Shown piece after piece: positions 34,240-42,225 of a stretch of 64,000 nt of DNA; position 1 is the first letter of the stretch, and every line of letters begins with the position of its first letter. The translations under genes were made by a program, and so were the position numbers. Origin of the DNA: Halomonas sp. I5-271120. Its GTDB lineage: Bacteria > Pseudomonadota > Gammaproteobacteria > Pseudomonadales > Halomonadaceae. Location: contig NZ_CP130701.1 of NCBI RefSeq assembly GCF_030553075.1, positions 682,001 to 746,000 on the forward strand. The letters run 5' to 3'. The notes beneath the pieces are model-generated. The model was not told the DNA's origin, did no database searches, and saw only the letters and a program-made list of their open reading frames with translations.

Positions 34240-34671
34240 ATGCAGCAAATTGCCACGCTTCTCTTCGTTCTATGCGCGGGTATGGGGCTATCGGTGGAGG
34301 CGGGCCTGCTTGGCCCCCTGGGCGAGCAGGTCGGACACTTATCGGCCACCCTTTCGATCTTCCTGGTCGGCGGGCTGCTACTGACTCTCGCCATGGTCTT
34401 CATCGGACGGCCGCCGCTGACCACGCTGTTCAAGCAACCGCGCTGGCTACTCACAGGCGGACTCCTGGGCCCCATCTATGTGGTCGTGCTGACCCTGACC
34501 ACCCCCATTGTCGGTGTCGGCATGACCATGGTCGGCATCCTGTGCGGGCAGATCGGCGCCAGCCTGATCATTGACCATTTTGGCCTGCTCGGCAGTGAAC
34601 GCCGCGCCATCGATGGCTATCGCCTGCTGGCACTGGCGCTGATTTTTCTCGCACTCTGGTTGATCTACTAA
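34240..34671 (+). CDS. YdcZ-type half-size DMT transporter, first of pair
   Basis: The 143-residue protein has five predicted membrane helices and matches the DUF606/YdcZ family, half-length relatives of drug/metabolite transporters. Key features are LFVLCAGMGLSVEAGLLGPLG, read as LFVLCAGMGLSVEAG plus LLGPLG, and GLLGPIYVVVLTLTTPIVGV. Such half-proteins often act as heterodimers, and a second gene of the same kind follows 10 bases later. ATG 34240 follows GAAGGA. Substrate unknown; the divergent LysR suggests induction. Confidence 0.85.
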   Translation: MQQIATLLFVLCAGMGLSVEAGLLGPLGEQVGHLSATLSIFLVGGLLLTLAMVFIGRPPLTTLFKQPRWLLTGGLLGPIYVVVLTLTTPIVGVGMTMVGILCGQIGASLIIDHFGLLGSERRAIDGYRLLALALIFLALWLIY

Positions 34672-34681
34672 GGAGGTCAGG

Positions 34682-35152
34682 ATGATGCTCACTCTGGTAT
34701 TCCCGCTGCTCTTGCTCGGCGGCGCCGTGCTCGCCGCACAGTCCTCCGTCAACGGTCGCCTCGGGGCCAAGGTCGGGGTGCTGGCCAGCGCCTGGCTGAC
34801 CTTCGTCATCGGCGCGGTCGTCACCTTCCTGCTGGTGTTCTTCTTTGAGCCGGCGCATTCAGCCACCCTGTTCAGCGTCCCCAAGTGGCAGCTTACCGGG
34901 GCGCTATTCGGCGTGGTGTACATGCTGGCAATCGTCTTCGCCGTGCCGCGCGTGGGCACTGCGGCCGCTACCGTGGCGGTAATCTCCGGGCAGTTGATCA
35001 TGAGCCTGCTGGTCGATCATTTCGGCTGGCTCGACAATGACCGCCTGCCGCTGGACCCGTCACGTCTGGCTGCCATCGTGCTGCTTGCCGGGGCGCTGTT
35101 CCTGATTTACCTGAGCAACGCACGACGCGAGCGCCAGACTGCCAGCGCCTGA
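34682..35152 (+). CDS. YdcZ-type half-size DMT transporter, second of pair
   Basis: The 156-residue protein is a diverged homologue of its neighbour. It has the same internal landmarks (GALFGVVYMLAIVFAVPRVGTA; ISGQLIMSLLVDHFGWLDNDR) and five helices. The N-terminus LGGAVLAAQSSVNGRLGAKVG is the classic YdcZ opening. An AGGAGG overlaps the previous stop and serves this gene. The pair should fold in opposite or complementary orientation to make a complete transporter. Both ATG 34682 and 34685 are possible starts. Confidence 0.85.
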   Translation: MMLTLVFPLLLLGGAVLAAQSSVNGRLGAKVGVLASAWLTFVIGAVVTFLLVFFFEPAHSATLFSVPKWQLTGALFGVVYMLAIVFAVPRVGTAAATVAVISGQLIMSLLVDHFGWLDNDRLPLDPSRLAAIVLLAGALFLIYLSNARRERQTASA

Positions 35153-35297
35153 CACCCAGCCTATGGCGCTCTAATCATTCGCCAGGGCTCCCTTGAACTG
35201 GCGGCGAGCTATCCCAAGGTCATGAGTAGGCCAATAGATGGACCGGGATAGCCCATCGGCTCGTCATTCACGGCAACATCACGACCTGGAGGTCACG

Positions 35298-35861
35298 ATG
35301 GCTCAGCAACTGAACGGAAAACGCGTCGCCATTCTCGCCACCGACGGTTTCGAAGAATCGGAACTGTCCTCGCCGAGGGCGGCACTGCAAGGCCAAGGCG
35401 TGGAGGTGCATGTCATCACCCCTGACGGCAACGGCATCCGTGCCTGGGCCGAAACCGATTGGGGCGATACCTACGCCGCGGATAAACGCCTCGAGGACGT
35501 GCATCACGCGGACTATCACGGGCTGGTGCTGCCAGGTGGCTTGTTCAACCCGGACACGCTGCGCCTCAACGAACAGGCACTCAGCTTCGTCAGGGCCTTT
35601 TTCGAGGCCGGCAAGCCAGTGGCCGCGATCTGCCACGCCCCCTGGATCCTGATCAACGCAGGCGTCGTCGAAGGCCGCCGTATGACATCCGTACCCTCGG
35701 TGGCCCAAGACCTGAAAAACGCAGGCGCTCACTGGTCGGACGAACCGGTCGTCGTCGATAGCGGCCTGGTCACCAGCCGTACGCCGGTAGACCTCGATGC
35801 CTTCAACGGCAAGCTGCTGGAGGAAATGGCTGAAGGGCGTCATAGCCACCAGCACGCCTGA
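35298..35861 (+). CDS. DJ-1/PfpI-family protein (type 1 glutamine amidotransferase-like)
   Basis: The 187-residue protein has the PfpI nucleophile elbow AAICHAPWIL and the supporting DGFEESELSSPRAAL glutamate. Both are typical of YhbO/YraA-type stress proteins, reported as chaperone, deglycase or peptidase activities. It is cytosolic. GGAGG precedes ATG 35298. The tail ends GRHSHQHA. A terminator follows, so the gene is probably alone in its transcript. Confidence 0.87.
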   Translation: MAQQLNGKRVAILATDGFEESELSSPRAALQGQGVEVHVITPDGNGIRAWAETDWGDTYAADKRLEDVHHADYHGLVLPGGLFNPDTLRLNEQALSFVRAFFEAGKPVAAICHAPWILINAGVVEGRRMTSVPSVAQDLKNAGAHWSDEPVVVDSGLVTSRTPVDLDAFNGKLLEEMAEGRHSHQHA

Positions 35862-35899
35862 TTGACCTGACGTGCTACACGCAGGTTCACTTCTCTAGG

Positions 35900-35927
35900 C
35901 CCATCGCCGCCCCGGCGATGGGTTTTT
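35900..35927 (+). terminator. Rho-independent terminator after PfpI-like gene
   Basis: CCCATCGCCG (35900-35909) pairs perfectly with CGGCGATGGG (35913-35922) around a 3-base loop, followed by TTTTT. Confidence 0.92.
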
Positions 35928-35989
35928 CGCTGTCATACTTTTGCAGGATAGCCCTGCACTTCGCATAATGAGCCCAGCGGCCTGCCCGG

Positions 35990-37141
35990 GTGGCCGATAT
36001 CCCGTCAGTTCCCGCCACGATAGCGTGCTTATTCAGACCACTAGTGAGGCGCCTGTTGATCGCCCAATTGCTGCACTTCACGAAAAAACTGGTGCGCCTG
36101 TTCACACGGCCGATGAAAAGCGACAAGGGCCGCGGTGGCGTCATCGTCCAGCCCTATCGCGGCTACGGCTCCCGCAAGGAAGCCTTCGTCATGGGGCGGG
36201 TCTTTCGTCAGCCAGGCACCGGCAAACGGTGGGAGGAAGGCGGTACCACGCGGGACCTGGTGGATGTCGCTCGACGCATCATTCGTCGCGGTGTGCGCGA
36301 TGCCCGCATCATCATGCGTCTTGGCGATGCCAAGACCATCGTCACTACCGACCGGGATGGCTACTTTTACGCCCACATCGACATCAATCATTCCTTGCCC
36401 ACTGACAGGGTCTGGCATACGGCCAGCCTGGAGGTGCTCTCGGAAAAAGACGCCATCAGCACCCAGACTCAGGTCTATATCCCGCCAACCAACGCCGACC
36501 TGATCGTGATCAGCGATATCGACGACACGGTGATGCACACCGGCGTCGCCAACAAGCTGAAGATGCTCTACCGGCTGTTCATGGAAAAAGCGCAGCGACG
36601 CACGGCCTTTCCCGGGGTCGCCGCCTTCTACCGGGCACTCTATGGGGGCGTCGAAGGCAACCGCAAGCGGCCGATGCTCTACGTGTCGCGAGGCCCCTGG
36701 TGCATCTATGAAATGCTCGACCTGTTCTTCAACCTCAACCGGATACCGGTGGGGCCGATCCTTTTCCTGCGCGAATGGGGACTACGCCTTTCGCGCCCGT
36801 GGCCCCGCAAGGCCGAGGACCACAAGTCGGACGTCATTCGCAACATGCTCTCGCTCTACGCCGACCTGCCGTTCATTCTCATCGGTGATAGCGGTCAGCG
36901 AGACCCCGAGGTCTACACCGAGATCGTCAAAGAGCACCCCGAGCGAGTGTTAGCGATATACATCCGCAAGGTGGATAACGACCCCAAACGCGATGCCGCC
37001 ATCGAGCGGCTGGCCGCTGAGGTCAGCCATACCGGCTGCACGCTGGTCCTCGCCGACAGCAGCCTCAGCATGGCCGAGCATGCCAAGGCGCACGGCTATA
37101 TCTCCGCTGAGGGACTGGCGTCCGTTCGCGAAGAGCAATGA
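35990..37141 (+). CDS. App1-type phosphatase-domain protein
   Basis: Up to 383 residues. The C-terminal domain carries the HAD-like DxDxT site VISDIDDTVMHTG and later KRPMLYVSRGPWCIYEML, HKSDVIRNML and ILIGDSGQRDPEVY. These mark the App1 catalytic domain, named from yeast phosphatidate phosphatase APP1. The N-terminal part (about residues 50-160) resembles the beta-sandwich domain that precedes it in bacterial homologues. In bacteria the substrate is untested; phosphatidate would make it a membrane-lipid enzyme. The start is uncertain: GTG 35990 is the longest, GTG 36044 or TTG 36056 would also keep the domain. No good ribosome site decides it. Confidence 0.8.
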   Translation: MADIPSVPATIACLFRPLVRRLLIAQLLHFTKKLVRLFTRPMKSDKGRGGVIVQPYRGYGSRKEAFVMGRVFRQPGTGKRWEEGGTTRDLVDVARRIIRRGVRDARIIMRLGDAKTIVTTDRDGYFYAHIDINHSLPTDRVWHTASLEVLSEKDAISTQTQVYIPPTNADLIVISDIDDTVMHTGVANKLKMLYRLFMEKAQRRTAFPGVAAFYRALYGGVEGNRKRPMLYVSRGPWCIYEMLDLFFNLNRIPVGPILFLREWGLRLSRPWPRKAEDHKSDVIRNMLSLYADLPFILIGDSGQRDPEVYTEIVKEHPERVLAIYIRKVDNDPKRDAAIERLAAEVSHTGCTLVLADSSLSMAEHAKAHGYISAEGLASVREEQ

Positions 37142-37186
37142 CGGCGCGAGCGTTACCGTCCTGCCAACGCCGCTGATTGCCATGAT

Positions 37187-37256
37187 GCATGGTGCATGGT
37201 GCATGGTGCCCAGCTGCTCAGATACTCAGATACTTAGATACTGAGATGAGCAGCTG
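37187..37256. repeat. Nested short repeats and a perfect inverted repeat
   Basis: GCATGGT occurs three times in tandem (37187-37207). Then CAGCTGCTCA (37211-37220) and TGAGCAGCTG (37247-37256) form a perfect inverted repeat. Its loop is itself an 8-bp tandem repeat of GATACTCA-like units (37221-37246). It lies 45 bases past the App1 stop and may fold as a cruciform or terminator-like hairpin without a T-run. Confidence 0.75.
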
Positions 37257-37346
37257 ATTGCCGGCGCCAGGAGGGTCCGATGCGTGCTTGGGCGTGTGTT
37301 GCGATTGTCGTGTAGGTGTCTTGGAAATAGCGGACTGAGGCCCGGA

Positions 37347-37760
37347 CTAGCCAAACGCGGTGCTCAGATCAGGCTTCATCGTCGGGCAGAACCGAGCGAG
37401 CCCCCATGCCAGCGCGATGCCCGCGAAGGTAAGGCCGACCGGCGACCAGCTGAACGCCACGCCGGACGAGAAATACAGGATCAGGAAGAACACCGCCATC
37501 ACGCCGCCGCCCAGCATCCGGCCGGCCTTTACGCCCGTGATGAAGATGCTTGCCAGCACGCCGACGCAGGGAATCAAAACGCTAGACAGGTCGATAACGA
37601 AGCCTTTGCCGCTTGCGGCAATATTGGGCAACACCCAGCGTGCCACAGCCTCCCAGACAACCAGATAGATGGCCGCTGGCGCAGCGAAACCGCCGAGCAG
37701 GCGCAACATGGTGCGAGCAGTCTCGTCGCTACCGGGCTTGGAAGGTGGAGGAATAGGCAT
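37347..37760 (-). CDS. Small multi-pass membrane protein of unknown function
   Basis: I do not recognise this 137-residue protein. It has a Pro-rich start (MPIPPPSKPGSDETA) and four predicted membrane helices: about LLGGFAAPAAIYLVVWEAV, VLIPCVGVLASIFITGV, GGGVMAVFFLILYFSSGV and GLTFAGIALAWGLARF. AGGA lies 8 bases before ATG, supporting translation. It is on the same strand as, and upstream in position from, no obvious operon partner; the next minus-strand gene starts 469 bases away. The coding base composition matches neighbours. Confidence 0.65.
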   Translation of the reverse strand: MPIPPPSKPGSDETARTMLRLLGGFAAPAAIYLVVWEAVARWVLPNIAASGKGFVIDLSSVLIPCVGVLASIFITGVKAGRMLGGGVMAVFFLILYFSSGVAFSWSPVGLTFAGIALAWGLARFCPTMKPDLSTAFG

Positions 37761-37884
37761 GAGAAGCGTCCTGAAGAGGTTGAAACCAAAGCGCGATCAA
37801 CATTTCTGTCAGCAACGCGATCAGAAGTGCGATCCAGAGGCGCTATTGAATCATTGACGCCATGTCGTTGCCCAGGCACACGCG

Positions 37885-38229
37885 CTATTCGGCGCAGTCG
37901 ATGCACTTCAGGGTGGCGTAATTCAGCCCCAGTCGCTTGGTCGCGATGTACTCACCACATTCGATGCATTCACCAAAGCAGTCGTCGTCGATGCGCTTGA
38001 GCGCCAGGTCAATGAAGCGAATCGCCGCCTCACGACGCCGCTGGGCAGCCTGCGCCATGGCCTGTGTCTGCAACGCATCCATACGCGTCAGTCGCCCGGT
38101 GCTGGTCTGGTCAAGCGCCACCGTATCGCGGCTATCGGCGCTGGCATCGCCCTCTTCCACCAGTTGCTTACGCTGTTCCAGCAAGCGACGCTGCACGTCG
38201 TCCATGTCGAGTTCGGGATGGTTCATCAT
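37885..38229 (-). CDS. DksA/TraR-family C4 zinc-finger protein
   Basis: The 114-residue protein has an N-terminal coiled-coil-like helical region and a C-terminal zinc finger with C88, C91, C109 and C112 (CIECGEYI and CIDCAE). It is shorter than DksA (151) and closer to TraR/YbiI-type proteins, some of which bind RNA polymerase through the secondary channel. The tip residues that give DksA its activity (DxxDxA) are not evident, so regulatory activity is uncertain. GGAGG is found 6 bases before the ATG. Confidence 0.85.
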   Translation of the reverse strand: MMNHPELDMDDVQRRLLEQRKQLVEEGDASADSRDTVALDQTSTGRLTRMDALQTQAMAQAAQRRREAAIRFIDLALKRIDDDCFGECIECGEYIATKRLGLNYATLKCIDCAE

Positions 38230-38364
38230 CGCCTCCTGGCTTAGGGCTTAAGACGTAGAGCTCCACGCTACCCTTGTCGACCGGCGCCTGTCATGGCCGA
38301 ACGTCAGGTAGGACAATCCGCCGCATAGCGGCCCGCTTGCCCGGTCTGCTGGATTCTCCATAAA

Positions 38365-38709
38365 ATGCTCGTCATGACTATTTCACGCCCGTTTTTACTC
38401 ATGATCATCGTTCCTGTGATCGGCATTATTGCCCTCGCAGCATTTGTTTTTGGCGGCCAAGCCATCTCCGACGACAGGGTGGACGGCGAAATCCAGCAGG
38501 CGCTAGCTACCTCTCTCGATACCTCCAGCGCGATCGAACTGCAAAACCTGCAGGAAGTGCAGTACGGCTATGGCATCTGCGGCGCCTACAAGACGGCAGA
38601 CGACGACGGCTATGCTTCCTTTTTCTACGACACCAGTCGTAAGCGCCTCACGCTGGACGTGAACTCGCGCGAATACACCTCGAACTGTGGCCTGTCGGCT
38701 ATCTGCTGA
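38365..38709 (+). CDS. Small exported or membrane-anchored protein, unknown
   Basis: I do not recognise this 114-residue protein. A strongly hydrophobic N-terminus (FLLMIIVPVIGIIALAAFVFGG) would anchor it or act as a signal; for reading, the core is IIVPVIGIIALAAFVF. The remaining 80 residues are soluble, with three cysteines (GICGAY, TSNCG and a final C) that could form a disulphide in the periplasm. ATG 38365 and ATG 38374 are both possible, and neither has a clear ribosome site. It precedes the copper chaperone gene by 157 bases on the same strand, but cotranscription is not assured. Confidence 0.55.
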   Translation: MLVMTISRPFLLMIIVPVIGIIALAAFVFGGQAISDDRVDGEIQQALATSLDTSSAIELQNLQEVQYGYGICGAYKTADDDGYASFFYDTSRKRLTLDVNSREYTSNCGLSAIC

Positions 38710-38866
38710 TCAAGAAACGAATACCCGGCTTCACGACATACGCGTGTCTTGTCCGGCCTGCCGGTCCAAACCTTCACAGTGGTCGGTCAGGTCTGTACCG
38801 GAGAGCCCCTTAAGCGCCGTATCATCATGGCATGGCGTTGACACCACCCGAGCGGAGAACATCCTG

Positions 38867-39337
38867 ATGGCGAACAAGCTGAGAACCCGTGCTCTGACAC
38901 ACGCCCGTGGCAAGTGGGCCTGCGGACTGTTGGCACTACTGCTGACCGGCGGCATGGCGCACGCACAAGAGCTTTCCCTCCAGGATGCTCGGCTCAGCCT
39001 TCTGCCGGGCGATATGCCAGGCGCCGGCTACTTCAGCCTGCAAAACGATAGCGCTGAAGACGTGACGCTGGTGGGCGCTCAGACCGACGCCTTCAAGAAT
39101 ACCGAGATTCACATGAGCATGGAAAAGGACGGGATGGCCAGCATGCAGGCCGTGCCGGCAATCGACATTGCCGCCGGTAAAAGCTTTGAGTTTGCGCCGA
39201 AAGGCTATCACCTTATGTTCATGAACCGCGTCGCCCCCTTGGAAGTGGGTGATGATGTCGAGGTGGTGCTGCTCTTCGCAGACGGCCAGCAGTTGCCTGC
39301 CACCTTTGAGGTCGTTTCTCCCGCGACCATGCACTGA
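38867..39337 (+). CDS. Periplasmic copper chaperone PCu(A)C
   Basis: The 156-residue protein has a Sec signal (LLALLLTGGMAHA) and the exact PCuAC motif H(M)x10Mx21HxM. The ligands are H82, M93, H115 and M117, with M83 next to the first. The family binds Cu(I) in the periplasm and helps build the CuA site of cytochrome oxidase, usually with Sco. A Sco gene follows 21 bases downstream, confirming the pairing. ATG 38867 begins the signal peptide; an in-frame upstream extension lacks one. Confidence 0.92.
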   Translation: MANKLRTRALTHARGKWACGLLALLLTGGMAHAQELSLQDARLSLLPGDMPGAGYFSLQNDSAEDVTLVGAQTDAFKNTEIHMSMEKDGMASMQAVPAIDIAAGKSFEFAPKGYHLMFMNRVAPLEVGDDVEVVLLFADGQQLPATFEVVSPATMH

Positions 39338-39358
39338 CCACCGTCCAGGAGCCCCCTG

Positions 39359-39937
39359 ATGCTCAAGTGGCTTTCTCCGATCCTCTTGTCAGTGTTGCTG
39401 GCAGGTTGCGAGGACCCCAACTGGCACACCTCGGACATCTCCGACATCATGCCGGCCCTTGATTTGAGCCTGATGGACGAGAATGGCCAGCAGGTCGAAG
39501 AAGACGCCTACACCGGCAAGACCACCCTGCTGTACTTCGGCTATACGCACTGTCCGGATGTCTGTCCCACATCCCTGGCGCGGATGACGGCTGCTATCAA
39601 GAAGCTTGATGAACCCGCTCGTGACGATATACAGGTGCTGTTCGTTTCCGTAGACCCGGAGCGCGATACCCCGGCGAGGCTCCGGCAATACACCGACGTA
39701 TTCGGGCCACAGTTCATCGGCCTTACCGGCAGCACCGCCCAACTCGATGCGCTGACCAACCGCTACCGGGTCAGCTACGGATACGGCGAAAAGGACGAAA
39801 ACGGCAACTATGACGTCTCGCACTCAAGCGGCATTTTCGTCTTCAACGAACAAGGCGACGCTCGCCTGCTGATGCGCAACAGTGATCCGATTCCTTCGAT
39901 GGTCAGCGATCTCAAGCGCCTGATGGAGCGGGGATAA
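39359..39937 (+). CDS. Sco-family copper metallochaperone
   Basis: The 192-residue lipoprotein has a lipobox LLAGC with C17 acylated. The thioredoxin-like domain carries the CxxxC pair C65 and C69 in FGYTHCPDVCPTSL and the distant ligand H155 in VSHSSGIFVF. Sco binds copper and assists assembly of CuA in cytochrome c oxidase. It is cotranscribed with PCuAC. Note that the oxidase at the end of this window is a quinol oxidase without CuA, so these chaperones must serve a cytochrome c oxidase encoded elsewhere. Confidence 0.92.
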   Translation: MLKWLSPILLSVLLAGCEDPNWHTSDISDIMPALDLSLMDENGQQVEEDAYTGKTTLLYFGYTHCPDVCPTSLARMTAAIKKLDEPARDDIQVLFVSVDPERDTPARLRQYTDVFGPQFIGLTGSTAQLDALTNRYRVSYGYGEKDENGNYDVSHSSGIFVFNEQGDARLLMRNSDPIPSMVSDLKRLMERG

Positions 39938-40086
39938 GAGGCGTAGACATATATCGCCAGGAGAAAGGGACAGACGTAAGGGGTAACAAGGCGTCAATGC
40001 AAAGCCGGGCCACTCGTTGCATTGCGATGGGCTATGGTTAGCGTGGCATTCATGATCATGGCCAGATCATGCATGAATTCAGCAAC

Positions 40087-40117
40087 AAAAAAAGGCAGAG
40101 GCGTCGCCGCCTCTGCC
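40087..40117 (-). terminator. Orphan minus-strand terminator in a gene-free stretch (39938-40260)
   Basis: GGCAGAGGCG (40094-40103) pairs perfectly with CGCCTCTGCC (40108-40117). On the minus strand the hairpin is followed by seven Ts (40093-40087), a textbook terminator. No minus-strand gene ends here; the nearest convincing one is over 1 kb away. A 60-codon minus ORF (40146-40328) ends 29 bases before it but looks like a shadow. The whole 323-base stretch otherwise shows only the ribosome site of the EamA gene. A small RNA or gene remnant upstream on the minus strand is possible. Confidence 0.75.
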
Positions 40118-40260
40118 GGATAGTCGAATGTTGTCCATCAGCTTATTACGCTAGGTCATCCGGCGTTCCACCGCCAGCATCGCTTTGGTCGAAACAGACT
40201 TCCGTTAGCCCCCTATCGGCCGTAACCTGCTGCCTCCCCCTGCCGACACAAGGATGCTGG

Positions 40261-41151
40261 ATGTCACCCGCCGATACGCTTCGCCTGGTCTTTCTCTCTA
40301 CCCTATGGGGCATGTCGTTCATCTTCATGCGGGTAGCCGTGCCGGAATTCGGTCCGGTGCCATTGATTCTGGTGCGTATGGGTGTGGGCGCTCTGCTGTT
40401 GGTGCCGCTGTTGCTTGGGGTGGGCTATCTGAAGCTGGTGTGGGAGAACAAGGGCCGTCTGCTATTGCTTGGGCTTGTGAACCATGTGCTGCCGTTCTGC
40501 CTGCTGGCCCTGGCGACTACCCGGCTGGAGGCAGGCTTCACCTCATTGATCAACGCCACCACGCCGATCTTCACCGCGCTGCTGGGCGCGCTGTTCTTCA
40601 CCACGCCCGTGCAGCGCCAACAATACCTCGGCCTGGCCCTGGCCTTCTTCGGCGTCTATGTGCTCTCGGCAAACCGGTTGGATTTCGCCTTGGGCGGCGA
40701 TGGCTGGTTCATCCTTTCGGCCCTGGGTGCGACCTTCTGCTATGGCGTCGCCACCAACTATTCGAAGACCTATCTGTCGCACCTCCCGGTGCGCGTGCTG
40801 GCGGCGGGCAGTACCGCCATGTCGGCGCTGATACTGCTGGTTCCCGGGCTGCTGCTGTGGCCAGCGGAGCCGATCAGCGCCATGGCCTGGGGCAACGGCC
40901 TGGCACTGGCGGCCTTCAGCACCACGCTAGCCTTCCTTTTGTATTTCGGCCTGCTGTCGAGTGCCGGGGCCACCGCGACGTCGACCGTCACCTTTCTGGT
41001 GCCGGTAAGTGCGCTGCTATGGGGCTATCTGCTGCTGGACGAAGTACTCAGCCTGCAGATACTGGCCGGCATGGCGATCACGCTGATCGGCACCGCCATT
41101 GCTACACGAATGATCCGCTGGAAACGGCCCACCGCCTCCCCAAAGCCGTGA
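40261..41151 (+). CDS. EamA/DMT-family transporter
   Basis: The 296-residue inner membrane protein has ten predicted helices and two EamA repeats. The first runs from LVFLSTLWGMSFIFMRVAV to YLGLALAFFGVYVLS; the second from GWFILSALGATFCYGVA to LQILAGMAITLIGTAI. Such proteins export amino acids or metabolites; the substrate is unknown. ATG 40261 follows AAGGA by 6 bases. A bidirectional terminator separates it from the convergent crotonase. Confidence 0.88.
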   Translation: MSPADTLRLVFLSTLWGMSFIFMRVAVPEFGPVPLILVRMGVGALLLVPLLLGVGYLKLVWENKGRLLLLGLVNHVLPFCLLALATTRLEAGFTSLINATTPIFTALLGALFFTTPVQRQQYLGLALAFFGVYVLSANRLDFALGGDGWFILSALGATFCYGVATNYSKTYLSHLPVRVLAAGSTAMSALILLVPGLLLWPAEPISAMAWGNGLALAAFSTTLAFLLYFGLLSSAGATATSTVTFLVPVSALLWGYLLLDEVLSLQILAGMAITLIGTAIATRMIRWKRPTASPKP

Positions 41152-41200
41152 TGGCCGATGGCATGGCAGAACCTGGAAAAACAAAGCCCAGCACATGAAA

Positions 41201-41230
41201 AACGGCCGTGGTGTTATCACCACGGCCGTT
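41201..41230. terminator. Bidirectional terminator between convergent genes
   Basis: AACGGCCGTGGTG (41201-41213) pairs perfectly with CACCACGGCCGTT (41218-41230) around TTAT. On the minus strand TTTC follows; on the plus strand AACG. It separates the EamA transporter and the enoyl-CoA hydratase. Confidence 0.8.
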
Positions 41231-41255
41231 AACGATGGCCGGGAGCGCTTGCTGC

Positions 41256-42029
41256 CTAGAAGCTCGGTTTGCGCTTCTCGAGGAAGGCGGTCATGCCTTC
41301 CTTCTGCTCGCTGCCGGCAAAGCCCAGCGCAAACAGGCTGGTTTCCAGCGCCAGGGCGCTGTCGAGATCCTGATCCATACCGTCGTGCACCGCCTGTTTG
41401 GCGCTGCGCACGGCCTGAGGGCCGTTGCCGCCGAGCTGCTTGGCGAGCGTCTTGGCGTATTGCTCCAGCTCGGCCTGAGGCATCACCTGATTAACCAGGC
41501 CGATGCGCAGAGCTTCCTGAGCATCGATCTTGCGCCCGGTGGTGACCAGATCCAGTGCCATGGCGGGACCGACCCGGCGCGGCAGGCGCTGGGTGCCGCC
41601 GAAGCCGGGAATCACGCCGAGCAACACTTCGGGTTGACCGAACACGGCGTTGTCGCTGGCCACCGCCCAGTCGCAGGCCAGCGCCAGTTCGCAGCCGCCG
41701 CCCAGGCAGAAACCGTTGACCAGCGCCACCACCGGCACCGGCAGACGCTCCAGACGCTTGATGGTGTTCAGCGCCTGGCTGGCGAAGGCGCGGGCTTCAT
41801 CAGGGGTCTTGTCGCGCATCTCGGCTATGTCAGCACCGGCCACAAAGGCCTTCTCGCCCTCACCGGTGATCAATACCGCTCGCAGGTCATCGCGGGCCTC
41901 CAGGTCATCCAGGATGCCAGCAAGCTCGCTGAGCAACGCCGAATTGAGGGCATTGAGGGCCTTGGGACGGTTCATGGTCAGGCGGGCAATACCGGCGTCG
42001 ATGGCCAGATGGATCGGTGCGTCGTTCAT
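41256..42029 (-). CDS. Enoyl-CoA hydratase (crotonase family)
   Basis: The 257-residue protein has the oxyanion hole motifs [11 protein letters not shown] and [16 protein letters not shown]. The catalytic glutamates fall in [20 protein letters not shown]. It hydrates trans-2-enoyl-CoA to 3-hydroxyacyl-CoA, in beta-oxidation of fatty or branched acids. It is downstream of a 3-hydroxyacyl-CoA dehydrogenase and an acyl-CoA dehydrogenase on the same strand. ATG 42029 follows AGGAG. The 196-bp gap upstream contains a palindrome that may be an operator, so it may also have its own promoter. Confidence 0.9.
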   Translation of the reverse strand: MNDAPIHLAIDAGIARLTMNRPKALNALNSALLSELAGILDDLEARDDLRAVLITGEGEKAFVAGADIAEMRDKTPDEARAFASQALNTIKRLERLPVPVVALVNGFCLGGGCELALACDWAVASDNAVFGQPEVLLGVIPGFGGTQRLPRRVGPAMALDLVTTGRKIDAQEALRIGLVNQVMPQAELEQYAKTLAKQLGGNGPQAVRSAKQAVHDGMDQDLDSALALETSLFALGFAGSEQKEGMTAFLEKRKPSF

Positions 42030-42081
42030 GATGACTCCTGTGTGGTAGGGCTCGCCCCCGGGCACCGAGGGCCGATACTGT

Positions 42082-42105
42082 CCAACCTAGCAAGCGCTCG
42101 GTTGG
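42082..42105. promoter_or_regulatory. 24-bp palindrome upstream of the enoyl-CoA hydratase
   Basis: CCAACCTAGC (42082-42091) and GCTCGGTTGG (42096-42105) are inverted with one mismatch and a 4-base centre. It lies 53-76 bases before the crotonase start. Size and symmetry resemble TetR-type operators controlling fatty acid or branched-chain catabolism genes. It could alternatively be a terminator of the upstream gene. Confidence 0.45.
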
Positions 42106-42225
42106 TAAACGATCCCACCTTTGTCTTGAACAAGGTCTTGAGCAAGCGAAAAACCGGCTACTGAAGCCCCGCAGGTTGCGCCGAGCCGACCTCAGGCGGC
42201 CCGGCAAGCGCGCATCACCATCATC

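Noticed and set aside
40146..40328. 60-codon minus-strand ORF just upstream of the orphan terminator
   Set aside because: It overlaps the EamA gene start, has no ribosome site and no recognisable domain. The terminator is reported separately as evidence for a possible RNA.
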